Source of the DNA: Nocardia sp. SYP-A9097
GTDB taxonomy: Bacteria > Actinomycetota > Actinomycetes > Mycobacteriales > Mycobacteriaceae
DNA length: 64,000 nt
Reading direction: 5' to 3'
NCBI RefSeq assembly: GCF_009649815.1
Contig: NZ_WJIC01000001.1
Location: 372,001-436,000 of the forward strand
Numbering within the stretch: position 1 is the stretch's first letter; every line of letters begins with the position of its first letter. A program made the position numbers and the translations under genes. Positions 7,615-15,481 of the stretch are shown one piece after another. A model generated the notes under the pieces. That model saw only the letters and a list, made by a program, of their open reading frames with translations. It was not told the origin of the DNA and ran no database searches.

Positions 7615-8346
7615 TCAGCCGGCAGCCTGTTCTTGAACTCGAAGCAGCGGCTGGTGTGGCTCGCACCTGGTTGCGGCTTTCCGTTTGCGGATGGGGTGCG
7701 CGAGGTGTGCTTCGAGGACTTCGCCGAGGATGTACTGCTCCGGCCAGTCGGCCGCCCATGGGCCGGGGACGGGGGTGATGCGTCCGGCGTCGCGGAGGGT
7801 TTGGATGCGGCGGACGGTGACCGTTTTGAAGGGTTCGCCGAGTTCTTTTGCGAGGGTGGCGATTCCGGTGACGTTCAAGCAGGCTCGGCGGGCGGCTTCG
7901 AGTTGTTCGGTGGTGACGGTGAGTTGAGTTGTTGCGGGGCAGATGATTTGGAGGGCCGACTGGATGGCCGCGCGGATTTCTGAGGGGGCGGTTTCGACTC
8001 CTTCGGTCATGGCCAGGGCGATCAGGTTGTGGTCGAGCCAGCGGGCTAGGTCCGCGGTCGAGGTGGCACCGGTGTAGTCGACGGCGCGTTGTTCGCAGAC
8101 CAGGCGGACCCAGGAGACCAGGACAGCGTGCAGGTGGTCGCGAGCTCGAGCGGCGGCGGGGCTGAAGGGTAGGGGCTGGTCGCCGGAGCGGGAGGCGAGG
8201 CGGGAGTTCGGGGCCCCGAAGCGGGATCGGCGGGTCACCGAGTCTTCGAGATCCGCTGCTATATCCGGGATTTCGCGAAGCAGGGACGATAGGTCGCGGA
8301 TGGCTTCACGGTCGAGGAATAGGTGATTCGGCTCGGATTCGTGCAT
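7615..8346 (-). CDS. Unknown protein with a possible C-terminal HTH
   Basis: A 243-aa protein beginning MHESEPNHLFLDREAIRD. The first two thirds are helical (LHAVLVSWVRLVCEQRAVDY, DLARWLDHNLIALAMTEG). The last third (VTGIATLAKELGEPFKTVTV then RRIQTLRDAGRITPVPGPW) reads like a winged or resolvase-type helix-turn-helix and ends in a basic IRKRKAATRC tail. This layout recurs in actinophage-associated unknown proteins. Its ATG overlaps the stop of the esterase gene in a TGATG junction, so it is the third gene of the operon. No enzyme motif seen. Confidence 0.65.
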   Translation of the reverse strand: MHESEPNHLFLDREAIRDLSSLLREIPDIAADLEDSVTRRSRFGAPNSRLASRSGDQPLPFSPAAARARDHLHAVLVSWVRLVCEQRAVDYTGATSTADLARWLDHNLIALAMTEGVETAPSEIRAAIQSALQIICPATTQLTVTTEQLEAARRACLNVTGIATLAKELGEPFKTVTVRRIQTLRDAGRITPVPGPWAADWPEQYILGEVLEAHLAHPIRKRKAATRCEPHQPLLRVQEQAAG

Positions 8347-9065
8347 CAGGCGACCTCCCGGTTGATGGTTTCGGCGAGACAGGCGGCGTGGCCGAAGCGC
8401 ACATAGTCGTCGGTGTGACGGCCGTCGGTCAGGTAGCCGCGGGCGTAGGCGAGCGCGCCGCTCCAGGCGCTCCAATTTCGCGGCACCCACCAGCGTTGAA
8501 TTCGCCGGTAGAGCACGGCGTCGACCAGGCTTCGGCCCCAGCGCAGCGCCGCTTCGGGACTCGACATGCAGAAGTACTGAGAGAGATCGGCGACCAGGCG
8601 AAGCGCGTTGCCCGCCGGTAGTGCGGTGATCGGATCGCCGGGGGCAGCGGCCCAGAACGTGGGGATCTCGGTGACCGTCCGCTGCCCCGCGATGCCGTAC
8701 CCGCCCGGATCCGGACCCACGGACCGTCCGGCCGGGCGCAAAGGATCCGCGATGAGCGCGCAGGCGAGGACCTCGAGATTCGGCCACAACCCGCTGCCGA
8801 TTTCGGCGGCAAGATCGCCCGCGATAGCCGCGCCCTGTGAATATCCCGCGATGACAACACGATTCGATGATTTGCCGATGGCCTGAAGCAGCGCGGACTT
8901 CCCCGCCGCGCTGCTCTCGGCATAGGGCACCTTGCCGCCGTAGTCCGCGGGATACGGCACCATGCGCGGCGCGAACCGGCTCAGATCGAGGGTCCGGGAG
9001 AAGGTGTCGGTGACGCTCTCCCCGTACGGAGCCCAGGTACCGCCCACGATCAGGACATCGATCAT
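8346..9065 (-). CDS. Lysin-B-like / cutinase-fold serine esterase
   Basis: A 239-aa alpha/beta hydrolase. GYSQG at residues 74-78 gives the nucleophile Ser76, ADPLRPAG around Asp107 matches the acid residue region, and histidines near the C-terminus (DGRHTDDYVRFGHA) supply the base. There is no signal peptide. The compact form, GYSQGA motif and DPxR motif match lysin B of mycobacteriophages, which cleaves mycolic acids from arabinogalactan and opens the outer membrane of mycolata. It lies in a three-gene operon with a tiny regulator upstream (ATGA overlap). It may be the remaining lysis enzyme of a prophage; a host cutinase-like role is possible, but those are normally secreted. Confidence 0.75.
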   Translation of the reverse strand: MIDVLIVGGTWAPYGESVTDTFSRTLDLSRFAPRMVPYPADYGGKVPYAESSAAGKSALLQAIGKSSNRVVIAGYSQGAAIAGDLAAEIGSGLWPNLEVLACALIADPLRPAGRSVGPDPGGYGIAGQRTVTEIPTFWAAAPGDPITALPAGNALRLVADLSQYFCMSSPEAALRWGRSLVDAVLYRRIQRWWVPRNWSAWSGALAYARGYLTDGRHTDDYVRFGHAACLAETINREVA

Positions 9066-9310
9066 GCCGCGACCCCCGCGACCGCGCGATCCCCCGGCCC
9101 GAACGCCGGGAGCAACTCGAGCGGATCGCCGCCGAGCGCACCGGCGATGAGCACCAGTTCGTCGAGCTGAAACGAGGCGGCCGAGCGCAATCTGCGTGCG
9201 AGATCGTCCTCGTCGAACCCGGTGCGGTCGGCCAAAGTATGCAGGTCGACGCCCGATACGACCATGGCGTAGCCGACTCGGGCGGCCACGCTTCTGCCAA
9301 TCAAGTCCAT
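9062..9310 (-). CDS. Small XRE-like regulator
   Basis: An 82-aa protein containing a single helix-turn-helix (DLHTLADRTGFDEDDLARRL then RSAASFQLDELVLIAGALGG). It is the first gene of the operon with the esterase, which it overlaps by 4 bases. Three phased copies of a TCCGTACGGA-type palindrome overlap its start and promoter region, so it may repress itself. The 82-aa frame at 9628-9876 looks like a paralogue (similar length, shared pattern ending in LLP). Confidence 0.65.
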   Translation of the reverse strand: MDLIGRSVAARVGYAMVVSGVDLHTLADRTGFDEDDLARRLRSAASFQLDELVLIAGALGGDPLELLPAFGPGDRAVAGVAA

Positions 9311-9360
9311 ACGGAGTACATTAAGGTCCGTACGGACCTGTCACAAGTCCGTACGGACCT
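9304..9360. promoter_or_regulatory. Three phased palindromic operators
   Basis: AGGTCCGTACGGACCT (9324-9339) is a perfect 16-bp palindrome. AAGTCCGTACGGACCT (9345-9360) differs at one base. AGTCCATACGGAGT (9304-9317) is a weaker copy over the start codon of the gene at 9310. Centres are at 9310.5, 9331.5 and 9352.5, exactly 21 bp (two helical turns) apart, so proteins would bind on one DNA face. A related site, GGTCCGTATGGAAC, lies at 9444-9457 at the start of the plus-strand XRE gene. Confidence 0.7.
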
Positions 9361-9441
9361 GTTATCTCATCGTTACAAATATTTGGGTTTAAGCCTTGAG
9401 TTCTCCGATCTTGTTTGCAACTGAGCCGTTTGGACCGCAGA

Positions 9442-9705
9442 ATGGTCCGTATGGAACAGCGGGATCTCCACGAACTCAACCGCGCCGTGGGTGGGGAGCT
9501 CAGGGCCGCCCGCGGACGGCGCGGATGGACACGCCCAGAGCTCGCCGATGCCTCGGGGTTGGCGGTGAGCACGATTCAACGCTTCGAGAACGGCGAACGG
9601 TCACCGGACCTCACTCAGCTGTACACGCTATGCACTGCACTCGGCGTTACGCCGCAGGAGATCGTCGCCAAGTCCATCGAGCTGATCAAGGGTTCTGGGG
9701 AGTAG
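9442..9705 (+). CDS. Small XRE-family regulator
   Basis: An 87-aa protein with a canonical Cro/C1-type HTH over most of its length: LNRAVGGELRAARGRRGWTR, PELADASGLAVSTIQRFENG, ERSPDLTQLYTLCTALGV. It diverges from the operon at 9310 and is a candidate binder of the palindromes between them. ATG 9442 is used; ATG 9451 is equally possible. Neither has a clear ribosome binding site, so the message may be leaderless. The last 78 bases overlap the convergent frame at 9628-9876. Confidence 0.75.
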   Translation: MVRMEQRDLHELNRAVGGELRAARGRRGWTRPELADASGLAVSTIQRFENGERSPDLTQLYTLCTALGVTPQEIVAKSIELIKGSGE

Positions 9706-9876
9706 ATCGATCAGGCCCCGCCCCAATACCTCCGACGCCAGGAAAAGATCCTCGACGGTGGGTCTGCCACAGCTGATTCGATGTGCCAATTCGGCACCCA
9801 ACCGGGTAGCTACCACCATCATGGCTTCGGCATCGAAAACCTTGCTGAACCACGTCACCAATGACGCTGTATCCAC
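9628..9876 (-). CDS. Possible small regulator, paralogous to the 9062-9310 product
   Basis: An 82-aa frame (VDTASLVTWFSKVFDAEA...) whose middle, VATRLGAELAHRISCGRPTV then EDLFLASEVLGRGLIDLLP, aligns by eye with the HTH and tail of the 9062-9310 product. It starts with GTG, lacks a good ribosome binding site and overlaps the convergent XRE gene by 78 bases, so it may be a decayed copy. Confidence 0.4.
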   Translation of the reverse strand: MDTASLVTWFSKVFDAEAMMVVATRLGAELAHRISCGRPTVEDLFLASEVLGRGLIDLLPRTLDQLDGLGDDLLRRNAECSA

Positions 9877-10296
9877 GATTGAAACAATCCCTCGACTAGA
9901 GGTCCGTCAGCTACGGACAACCGACTTCCAGACCCCGAATAGGTCATGGAACAGGCCGCCGACCAGTCGATAACGGCCGAGCTCCAGCCGAATTCCCCTG
10001 TATCGGACAGCAGCAACCATCTGCCACCCGTACCCCCGGTTATTCAGGGCGGCACCTCCACACCTAACCCATCTCACCCCACCCGTGCGTAATGCCCTGT
10101 GACGCAGTGCAATCGAGCAACCTTGACGAGCCGCAGTATACACATCTGTACGCGGAATTCGTCAGTTCAGCACTAGCGCAATGGATCTCGAGCCAGTCGA
10201 CATTCATACCCAACTCGACGGTAACAAGCACACGCGCACAAGCGATTCCGAGCATCCGAGGGATAGGATTCAACCGAGCAGTTCACCGGATGGTCA
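9877..10296. other. Region without a supported gene
   Basis: About 420 bases, lower in G+C than the surroundings, with short frames in several phases that lack ribosome binding sites and recognisable protein pattern. No tRNA, repeat or recombination site seen. It marks the right end of the phage-like segment and may be decayed sequence. Confidence 0.4.
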
Positions 10297-10545
10297 TCAG
10301 AGCTTGCATTCCGAATATTGCAGGGAATAGCCAGCTTTGGAGCGGGCCGTCTCCTCCCAATCCCTAGGCGACTCCTCGCCACCTGAAACTTCTGCCCTCC
10401 AGATAGCAGTGAAGGCCGAGGACATGTCGATCGGCGAGAAGTCCACCTCGGGATAGGATTCGAGCGGGGAATCGAACTCTGTAATCCATTGAGCCCTGGG
10501 GAATCTGATGTTGTCGCCATCCCAGGCACGTTGATATTCCCGCAT
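10297..10545 (-). CDS. Small acidic hypothetical protein
   Basis: An 82-aa frame starting MREYQRAWDGDNIRFPRAQW, rich in Trp, Glu and Asp, with AAGAAGGG just before ATG 10545. The composition (hydrophobic/aromatic with acidic residues) looks coding, but I recognise no family. It could be an orphan immunity-like protein of the accessory region. Confidence 0.4.
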   Translation of the reverse strand: MREYQRAWDGDNIRFPRAQWITEFDSPLESYPEVDFSPIDMSSAFTAIWRAEVSGGEESPRDWEETARSKAGYSLQYSECKL

Positions 10546-10596
10546 AGGCCCTTCTTCGCTGATTCTATCCAGAGCCCAGCGGGATCGGGCTCGGTC

Positions 10597-11883
10597 TCAG
10601 GCCGGGCCGGAGAACAGTGGGACGGAGGTGGTGGGGGGTGTCGGGGTTGACGCGGTGCTGGGGGAGGCCATGTTGCCGGGGAGGCCAGGGTTCAGCGGTG
10701 GCCCCGGGGTGACTGGGTTCGCGAAATATGGTGCGTTGGAGAGCATTTCTAAGGCCTTGATCAGGGGCGGGGTGACCGCTTCGGTGAGATCCCGGGGCGT
10801 GGGTGCGGTGGCAACGCCGGGGGTGGCGGGGTCGGTCAAGGTTGGATCCGCGTAGGACGGGTCGGTGGTCGACGGATCCGTGTAGGTCGGATCGGTCGTC
10901 GACGGATCGGTGTAGGTCGGTACCGTCGGGTCGACAAGGGTTGGGGCGGATTGGAATTCGCTCAGTGCGGGGCCGACTTCGAGGTTGTCGATGCTGGGGG
11001 TTCCCGCGTCGGGGGCGGCGGAGTATTCCGCGCGCAGAATGTGGTTGTCGTACACCAGGACCTGGCCCGCGGTGGACTGGACGGCGGTGGTGGTGCGGGC
11101 GTCCTCGCGGTCGGTGCCGGGGTAGGCCTGGCAGTCGGTGGTGTCGCAGGTTTGGGCGTAGGAGTAGCGCTGGTCGGCCAGGGCATAGGAGCGGGCCGCG
11201 ATCGCTTGTGCACGTAGGGCTTCCGCGCCGCCTTCATCGGCCCAGTTGGGGACCATTTCGGCGGGGACGACTCCGCGGAGATAGTCCTCTATATCAACCT
11301 CGTTGATTACACGAGATTCGTTGCCGTCCAATGTGACACCCAGTACACCGCGATAATTCGAGCCCTCGCAGAGTTCGAGTTGTTCGGCGATGGGCCGATT
11401 CGCGCCGTTCTCCAGCGGATAGGCGTACGGGTCGTCGGTCGTGCCCTCCCACAGGACCGCGCCATCGCAACCACGGGTGATGGTGACGTCCGCGCCGGTG
11501 GCGGTCGGGGTGAGGTGCGCGGCCTGGCCCGGAACCACCCGGCGGCCCGCGACATAGAGACCGGTCTCGGATTCGACATCGAGAGTCTTGCCGTCCAAGC
11601 CCATCAGCCGGACCCGGATCGGAGTCGACGCGACGGTATCGAGCGCCGCGCCCGGGTAGTAGTGGGCCAGAATCGTTTCGGCGGTATTGCCCCCGACGGC
11701 ACGGTCGAACGCGCCATTCTGGCTGAGGCCGCGGCCGTGGCCCGGACTGGCGGCGAAGGTGTACTCGCGATCGGGCAAGGCCCAGAGCAGACCCGCTGTC
11801 GCACCGCCGAGGGTGCCCGCGGCGAGCGATAAGGCTAGTAGGCGTTGCCGTCTCCGGCGTTGACGTAAGTACCCGTTCGGCAT
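10597..11883 (-). CDS. Exported SpoIID/LytB (amidase-enhancer) domain protein
   Basis: A 428-aa secreted or membrane-anchored protein. RQRRRRQR is followed by a hydrophobic helix (LLALSLAAGTLGGATAGLLW). The SpoIID domain occupies about residues 90-310 with NYRGVLGVTL, the signature VDIEDYLRGVVPAEM, and ALRAQAIAARSYAL. A low-complexity Thr/Asp/Pro tail follows, with tandem YTDPSTTDP repeats. SpoIID proteins are lytic transglycosylases (Bacillus SpoIID) or stimulate amidases (LytB). The divergent neighbour at 12056 is a peptidoglycan amidase, so the pair may act on the same wall. ATG 11883 places the membrane helix normally; ATG 11955 would add 24 residues. Confidence 0.85.
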   Translation of the reverse strand: MPNGYLRQRRRRQRLLALSLAAGTLGGATAGLLWALPDREYTFAASPGHGRGLSQNGAFDRAVGGNTAETILAHYYPGAALDTVASTPIRVRLMGLDGKTLDVESETGLYVAGRRVVPGQAAHLTPTATGADVTITRGCDGAVLWEGTTDDPYAYPLENGANRPIAEQLELCEGSNYRGVLGVTLDGNESRVINEVDIEDYLRGVVPAEMVPNWADEGGAEALRAQAIAARSYALADQRYSYAQTCDTTDCQAYPGTDREDARTTTAVQSTAGQVLVYDNHILRAEYSAAPDAGTPSIDNLEVGPALSEFQSAPTLVDPTVPTYTDPSTTDPTYTDPSTTDPSYADPTLTDPATPGVATAPTPRDLTEAVTPPLIKALEMLSNAPYFANPVTPGPPLNPGLPGNMASPSTASTPTPPTTSVPLFSGPA

Positions 11884-12055
11884 GTCATACCCATTCTGTC
11901 GATAGCCGAAGCTACATTCGAGTAACCGAAAGCTAATCCTCAACCACACGTTCATGGATTGTGACAGTTGGGACTAGTGTGATCGTTGGTTCGTCGAGAC
12001 GCAACCTCGGCATTCCGGCGATCCGCAACGGTTAGACGTCGAATGGGAGCTGCTC

Positions 12056-14362
12056 GTGCCGTACCGCAGAACGAAACACTCGTATGTTCTCCCGGTTGTC
12101 ACTGCCCTGGCGATCACCGCGCCGCTCGGCATCCTGGCGCTGAGCGACTCCCCCGACATCCGGACCACCGACGAAAGCAAACTTGCAGCAATACCAGCGG
12201 AGATGGCCGAGGTGGCACTCGCCTCCGCGCCCGATCTGGTGCTGCCGCTGCGCGAACTCACCGGCATGAATCTGCCCGATCTCCACCTGTCCGATCTGCG
12301 TATGCTGCCGCTGCCCGCATCGATCAAGATCCCGCCGGGACTGGTGCCTGGGCTCGGGCTACCCAGCGAGATTCCACTACCGCGACTAGGTAAGCCCGGC
12401 AGCGCGCCGGGCTTCATCGCCGCCCCAGGACCCGAAGTGCCGGCACCGGGCGCTGGAAATCCCACTGCCGCACCGCAAGCCGAGAATCTTCCGAAAATTA
12501 TCGGCGATCCCACCACCCCCGCACTGACTCCCAATGCCGTGCCGGACGAGCTGGTCAGCAAGGTTGGGGCGCAGGTCAAAGAACTCAGCCGGGACACCCC
12601 GTTCAGCATGGTCGCGTTGACCGCGCCGGAGCTGATCGGCACCACCGCACTCATTCGCGCCAAACGCACCGACGGCGGTTGGGGCCCTTGGTATCCCACC
12701 GAAGCCGTCGACACGCCCAGTAAGAAGGCCGGGCGCAGCGGCACCGAACCGATCTATGTCGGCAATACCAAATCCGTGCAGATCCTGGTGACGCGCAAGA
12801 ACACCGCGAAACCGGTGAACGCGCCCGCGAATGTCCCCGCCGCACCGCCGGTGGACGCCCAAGCCGTGCCGCCGGCGGATGTTCAGGCAGTGCCGCCCGC
12901 GAACCCCGATGCCCCGGTACTCGACGCTCCCGCCAATCCGGACGCGCCAGTCGCGCCCAACCCCGGTGCGCCGGCACCGGTCGCACCCGCGAATCCCGGT
13001 GCCCCCGTACCGAACGCGCCCAATCCCGACGCGCAAGCCCTGCCGGGACGCCCCGAAGCCGCCCCGTTCACCGATCACTCCGGCGACCCCGCGCAGATCA
13101 ACCTGGAGAAACTCGCCGCGATTCTCATCGATCCGGGTCGCGGCGCGGCCGATGAGAACCTCAATCGGGTCGCCGCACCGCTGCCCGGCGGCGGACCCAA
13201 GGTGATCAGCCGCGCGCAATGGGGTGCGGACGAATCCCTGCGCTGCGAGGAACCCACCTACGACGACGGCGTCAACGGCATTACCGTGCACCACACCGCC
13301 GGCCGCAATGACTACACCGCCGCCGAATCCGCGGGCATCGTGCGCTCCATCTACACCTATCACGCAAAGACTTTGGGCTGGTGCGACATCGGCTACAACG
13401 CACTCGTCGACAAGTACGGGCAGATCTTCGAAGGACGATTCGGCGGACTGGATCGTCCCGTCGAAGGCGCGCACGCGGGCGGATTCAATATCAATACCGC
13501 CGGTGTCGCGTTCATGGGCAATCACGAGGAAGAAGCGCCGACCGAGGAAGCCATCCAGGCGATGGGCAACTTCATCGGATGGCGGTCCAAGGTGGCCGGC
13601 ATCGATCCGGAGGGCAAGACCACCATGTATTCCGAGGGCAGCGATTACACGCGCTACGCCCTCGGACAGGCCGTGAAACTGCCGAATATCTTCGCGCACA
13701 GGGATGTCGGCAACACCTCATGCCCCGGCGATCTGGCCTACGAGCTGATGGACCGGATCCGGTCGATCGCGGAATCCGTTGCGGGGAAACCGAGTTCGGC
13801 GAATCCGGTGCAGCCGCAGAAGCCGTCGCAGACTCGTCCGCAGCGCAATGCCAATAATCAACAGCCGCAGAGTAATCCGAACAGCGAAACCGATCTGGCG
13901 ACACTCGCCGACCTGACCGCCAAGCTGCTCGGCATGCTCGACACCAGTCCCGTCGCCAAGTACTACCGGGCGTCCGGCGGGCCGAATGGTCCTATGGGAC
14001 AGGCGACTTCGGAACCGCAGCCGACCGGGAACGGCGGACAGTACGCGCAATTCGTGAACGGATACCTGTACTCCGGACCGGACGGGCAGGTGTTCCCGGT
14101 GGTCGGGAAGATCCTCCAGCGCTTCCTGCAATTGGGGGCGGGCACCGGAATGCTCGGCCTGCCCACCAGCGGTGAATACCCGGTGCAGGACGGGGTGCGA
14201 ACCGACTTCCAGAACGGGTCACTGATTTTCAGCCAGTTGACGGGGATTGTGACGACCGTGCTGAAGAACCTGACCGCCGGACAAGGTCAAGCGCCCGCGC
14301 CGATTCCCGCCGTGCTCGGGGATGCCCAGCAGGCGGATCCGATTCCGGCTGCGGGACCGTAA
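12056..14362 (+). CDS. Exported PGRP/N-acetylmuramoyl-L-alanine amidase with LGFP repeats (Rv3811-like)
   Basis: A 768-aa secreted protein. GTG 12056 follows GGGAG. A signal/membrane helix lies at residues 8-28. Residues about 255-330 are Pro/Ala repeats of the APANPGAPVPNA kind, a wall-spanning linker. The PGRP/amidase_2 domain runs from about 385 to 575, with HHTAG (zinc ligand region, His412/413) and AHRDVGNTSCPGD (His548, Cys). The C-terminus has LGFP-type repeats (PNGPMGQATSE, GTGMLGLPTSGE) that bind the arabinogalactan layer. It cleaves the muramic acid-peptide bond. M. tuberculosis Rv3811 has the same plan and neighbours. Confidence 0.9.
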   Translation: MPYRRTKHSYVLPVVTALAITAPLGILALSDSPDIRTTDESKLAAIPAEMAEVALASAPDLVLPLRELTGMNLPDLHLSDLRMLPLPASIKIPPGLVPGLGLPSEIPLPRLGKPGSAPGFIAAPGPEVPAPGAGNPTAAPQAENLPKIIGDPTTPALTPNAVPDELVSKVGAQVKELSRDTPFSMVALTAPELIGTTALIRAKRTDGGWGPWYPTEAVDTPSKKAGRSGTEPIYVGNTKSVQILVTRKNTAKPVNAPANVPAAPPVDAQAVPPADVQAVPPANPDAPVLDAPANPDAPVAPNPGAPAPVAPANPGAPVPNAPNPDAQALPGRPEAAPFTDHSGDPAQINLEKLAAILIDPGRGAADENLNRVAAPLPGGGPKVISRAQWGADESLRCEEPTYDDGVNGITVHHTAGRNDYTAAESAGIVRSIYTYHAKTLGWCDIGYNALVDKYGQIFEGRFGGLDRPVEGAHAGGFNINTAGVAFMGNHEEEAPTEEAIQAMGNFIGWRSKVAGIDPEGKTTMYSEGSDYTRYALGQAVKLPNIFAHRDVGNTSCPGDLAYELMDRIRSIAESVAGKPSSANPVQPQKPSQTRPQRNANNQQPQSNPNSETDLATLADLTAKLLGMLDTSPVAKYYRASGGPNGPMGQATSEPQPTGNGGQYAQFVNGYLYSGPDGQVFPVVGKILQRFLQLGAGTGMLGLPTSGEYPVQDGVRTDFQNGSLIFSQLTGIVTTVLKNLTAGQGQAPAPIPAVLGDAQQADPIPAAGP

Positions 14363-14372
14363 CTTTCAGTGA

Positions 14373-14432
14373 TTTTGGCCGGGAATCCAATTGGCAGGTG
14401 TGGATCCCGGCCAAAAGCATGCCGGGATGACG
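14373..14432. repeat. REP-like palindrome, copy 1, acting as bidirectional terminator
   Basis: GGATCCCGGCCAAAAGCATG begins a 31-base unit (14402-14432) that ends CCGGGATGACG; it recurs at 36456-36488 (inverted) and 43590-43620. Here an extra arm, TTTTGGCCGGGAATCCA (14373-14389), pairs with 14401-14416, giving a strong hairpin between the convergent amidase and HAD genes. Confidence 0.7.
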
Positions 14433-14491
14433 TGGGCAGCGCGCCGTGCTCGACGAGGCGCCGGCAGACCGCCGCCGTTAGACGGAGGCGG

Positions 14492-15322
14492 TCAGACCCA
14501 CCAGCGTTCGAGAACCTGGGCTACGCCGTCCTCGTGATTCGGGGCGGCAACCTCGTCGGCGGCGGCAATCGCCTCGGGGTGGGCATTGCCCATGGCAACG
14601 CCGTGGCCCGCCATCTTGAGCATGGGGACGTCATTCGGCATGTCGCCGAAGGCAATCAAAGCCGTGTGCTGGACGCCCAAGCGTTGCGCGACACTCGCGA
14701 GACCGGTCGCTTTGGTGACGCCGGGAGCGGACAGTTCGATCAGGCCGTTGTCCGTCGAATAGGTGAGGTCGGCGCGACCCGTCAGATACGGCTCCAGAAT
14801 CGCGCGCATGGCATCGCTGGTGGCACTCGGCAATCGGATCAGCATTTTGATGGCCGGCGCGGCGATCACCTCGGCCCGCGACACCTCGGTGTCATCCGGA
14901 TTCAGCCAGGCGTGCTCGTACTCCGGGGAGCTCACGAATTGCGGAGTCGCCGCATCATGCGCGGTCGCCCCGACCCGCTCGGCCGCGAGTCCACAACCGG
15001 GGAGCAGGGTTTCGGCCAGATCCGCGGCCCAGGCCAGGGTCTCCACATCGAGCGTGCGGGTGGAAAGGATCCGGTCCGCGGCGCTGTCGTAGATGACCGC
15101 GCCATTCGCGCACACGCACAACGGCGCGTAACCGAGGCCTTCGACGACCGGATCGATCCAGCGCGGCGGCCGGCCGGTGGCGAGCACGAACTGCACGCCA
15201 TCCGCGATCAGGGCGTCGATCGCGGCTTTGGTGCGCGAGCTCACCTGCTCGCCGTTGTCGATGAGGGTTCCATCGACATCGGTGGCCACCATTTTGGGTT
15301 TGGGCAGGTGGAAGAGAGTCAC
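14492..15322 (-). CDS. Cof-type HAD-IIB phosphatase (Rv3813c-like)
   Basis: A 276-aa cytosolic phosphatase of the haloacid dehalogenase superfamily, Cof subfamily. Motif I is ATDVDGTL (Asp14 region) with the nucleophile and acid aspartates; motif II is LATGRP; the lysine is in GVTKATGL; motif IV is IAFGDMPNDVPML. A C2-type cap lies between about 85 and 190. Such enzymes hydrolyse sugar phosphates or flavin/nucleotide phosphates; the substrate cannot be told. GTG 15322 is the start. The gene keeps the Rv3811-Rv3813c neighbourhood. Confidence 0.9.
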   Translation of the reverse strand: MTLFHLPKPKMVATDVDGTLIDNGEQVSSRTKAAIDALIADGVQFVLATGRPPRWIDPVVEGLGYAPLCVCANGAVIYDSAADRILSTRTLDVETLAWAADLAETLLPGCGLAAERVGATAHDAATPQFVSSPEYEHAWLNPDDTEVSRAEVIAAPAIKMLIRLPSATSDAMRAILEPYLTGRADLTYSTDNGLIELSAPGVTKATGLASVAQRLGVQHTALIAFGDMPNDVPMLKMAGHGVAMGNAHPEAIAAADEVAAPNHEDGVAQVLERWWV

Positions 15323-15481
15323 CTAGTCCATCCTGCCTGAAACCCGCGCCCGAAATGAGAACGCTGCGCGAATTGCCCGGCATTGTCTGCATGCTCGTTA
15401 CCCGCCACTGCTGTCCCGTAACACACGGTTATCCACAGGTATCCCTATGATCTGGGCTAGAACTCGACCCGAGAGGGACTG

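Noticed and set aside
7615..9300. A single 561-codon frame covering the esterase locus on the minus strand
   Set aside because: Its first half is another phase of the lysin-B-like gene. The codon pattern, the GYSQG enzyme in the other phase and the TGATG junction at 8346 show two separate genes.
9877..10296. A tRNA gene or phage attachment site at the right end of the phage-like segment
   Set aside because: No cloverleaf, T-loop GTTCRANNC in context, or repeated core matching the left part of the window could be found; the left end of the element is outside the window.
12386..13699. A long minus-strand frame opposite the amidase gene
   Set aside because: Composition is Gly/Arg/Val-rich, as expected of the antisense phase in high-G+C DNA; the plus strand carries clear PGRP motifs.
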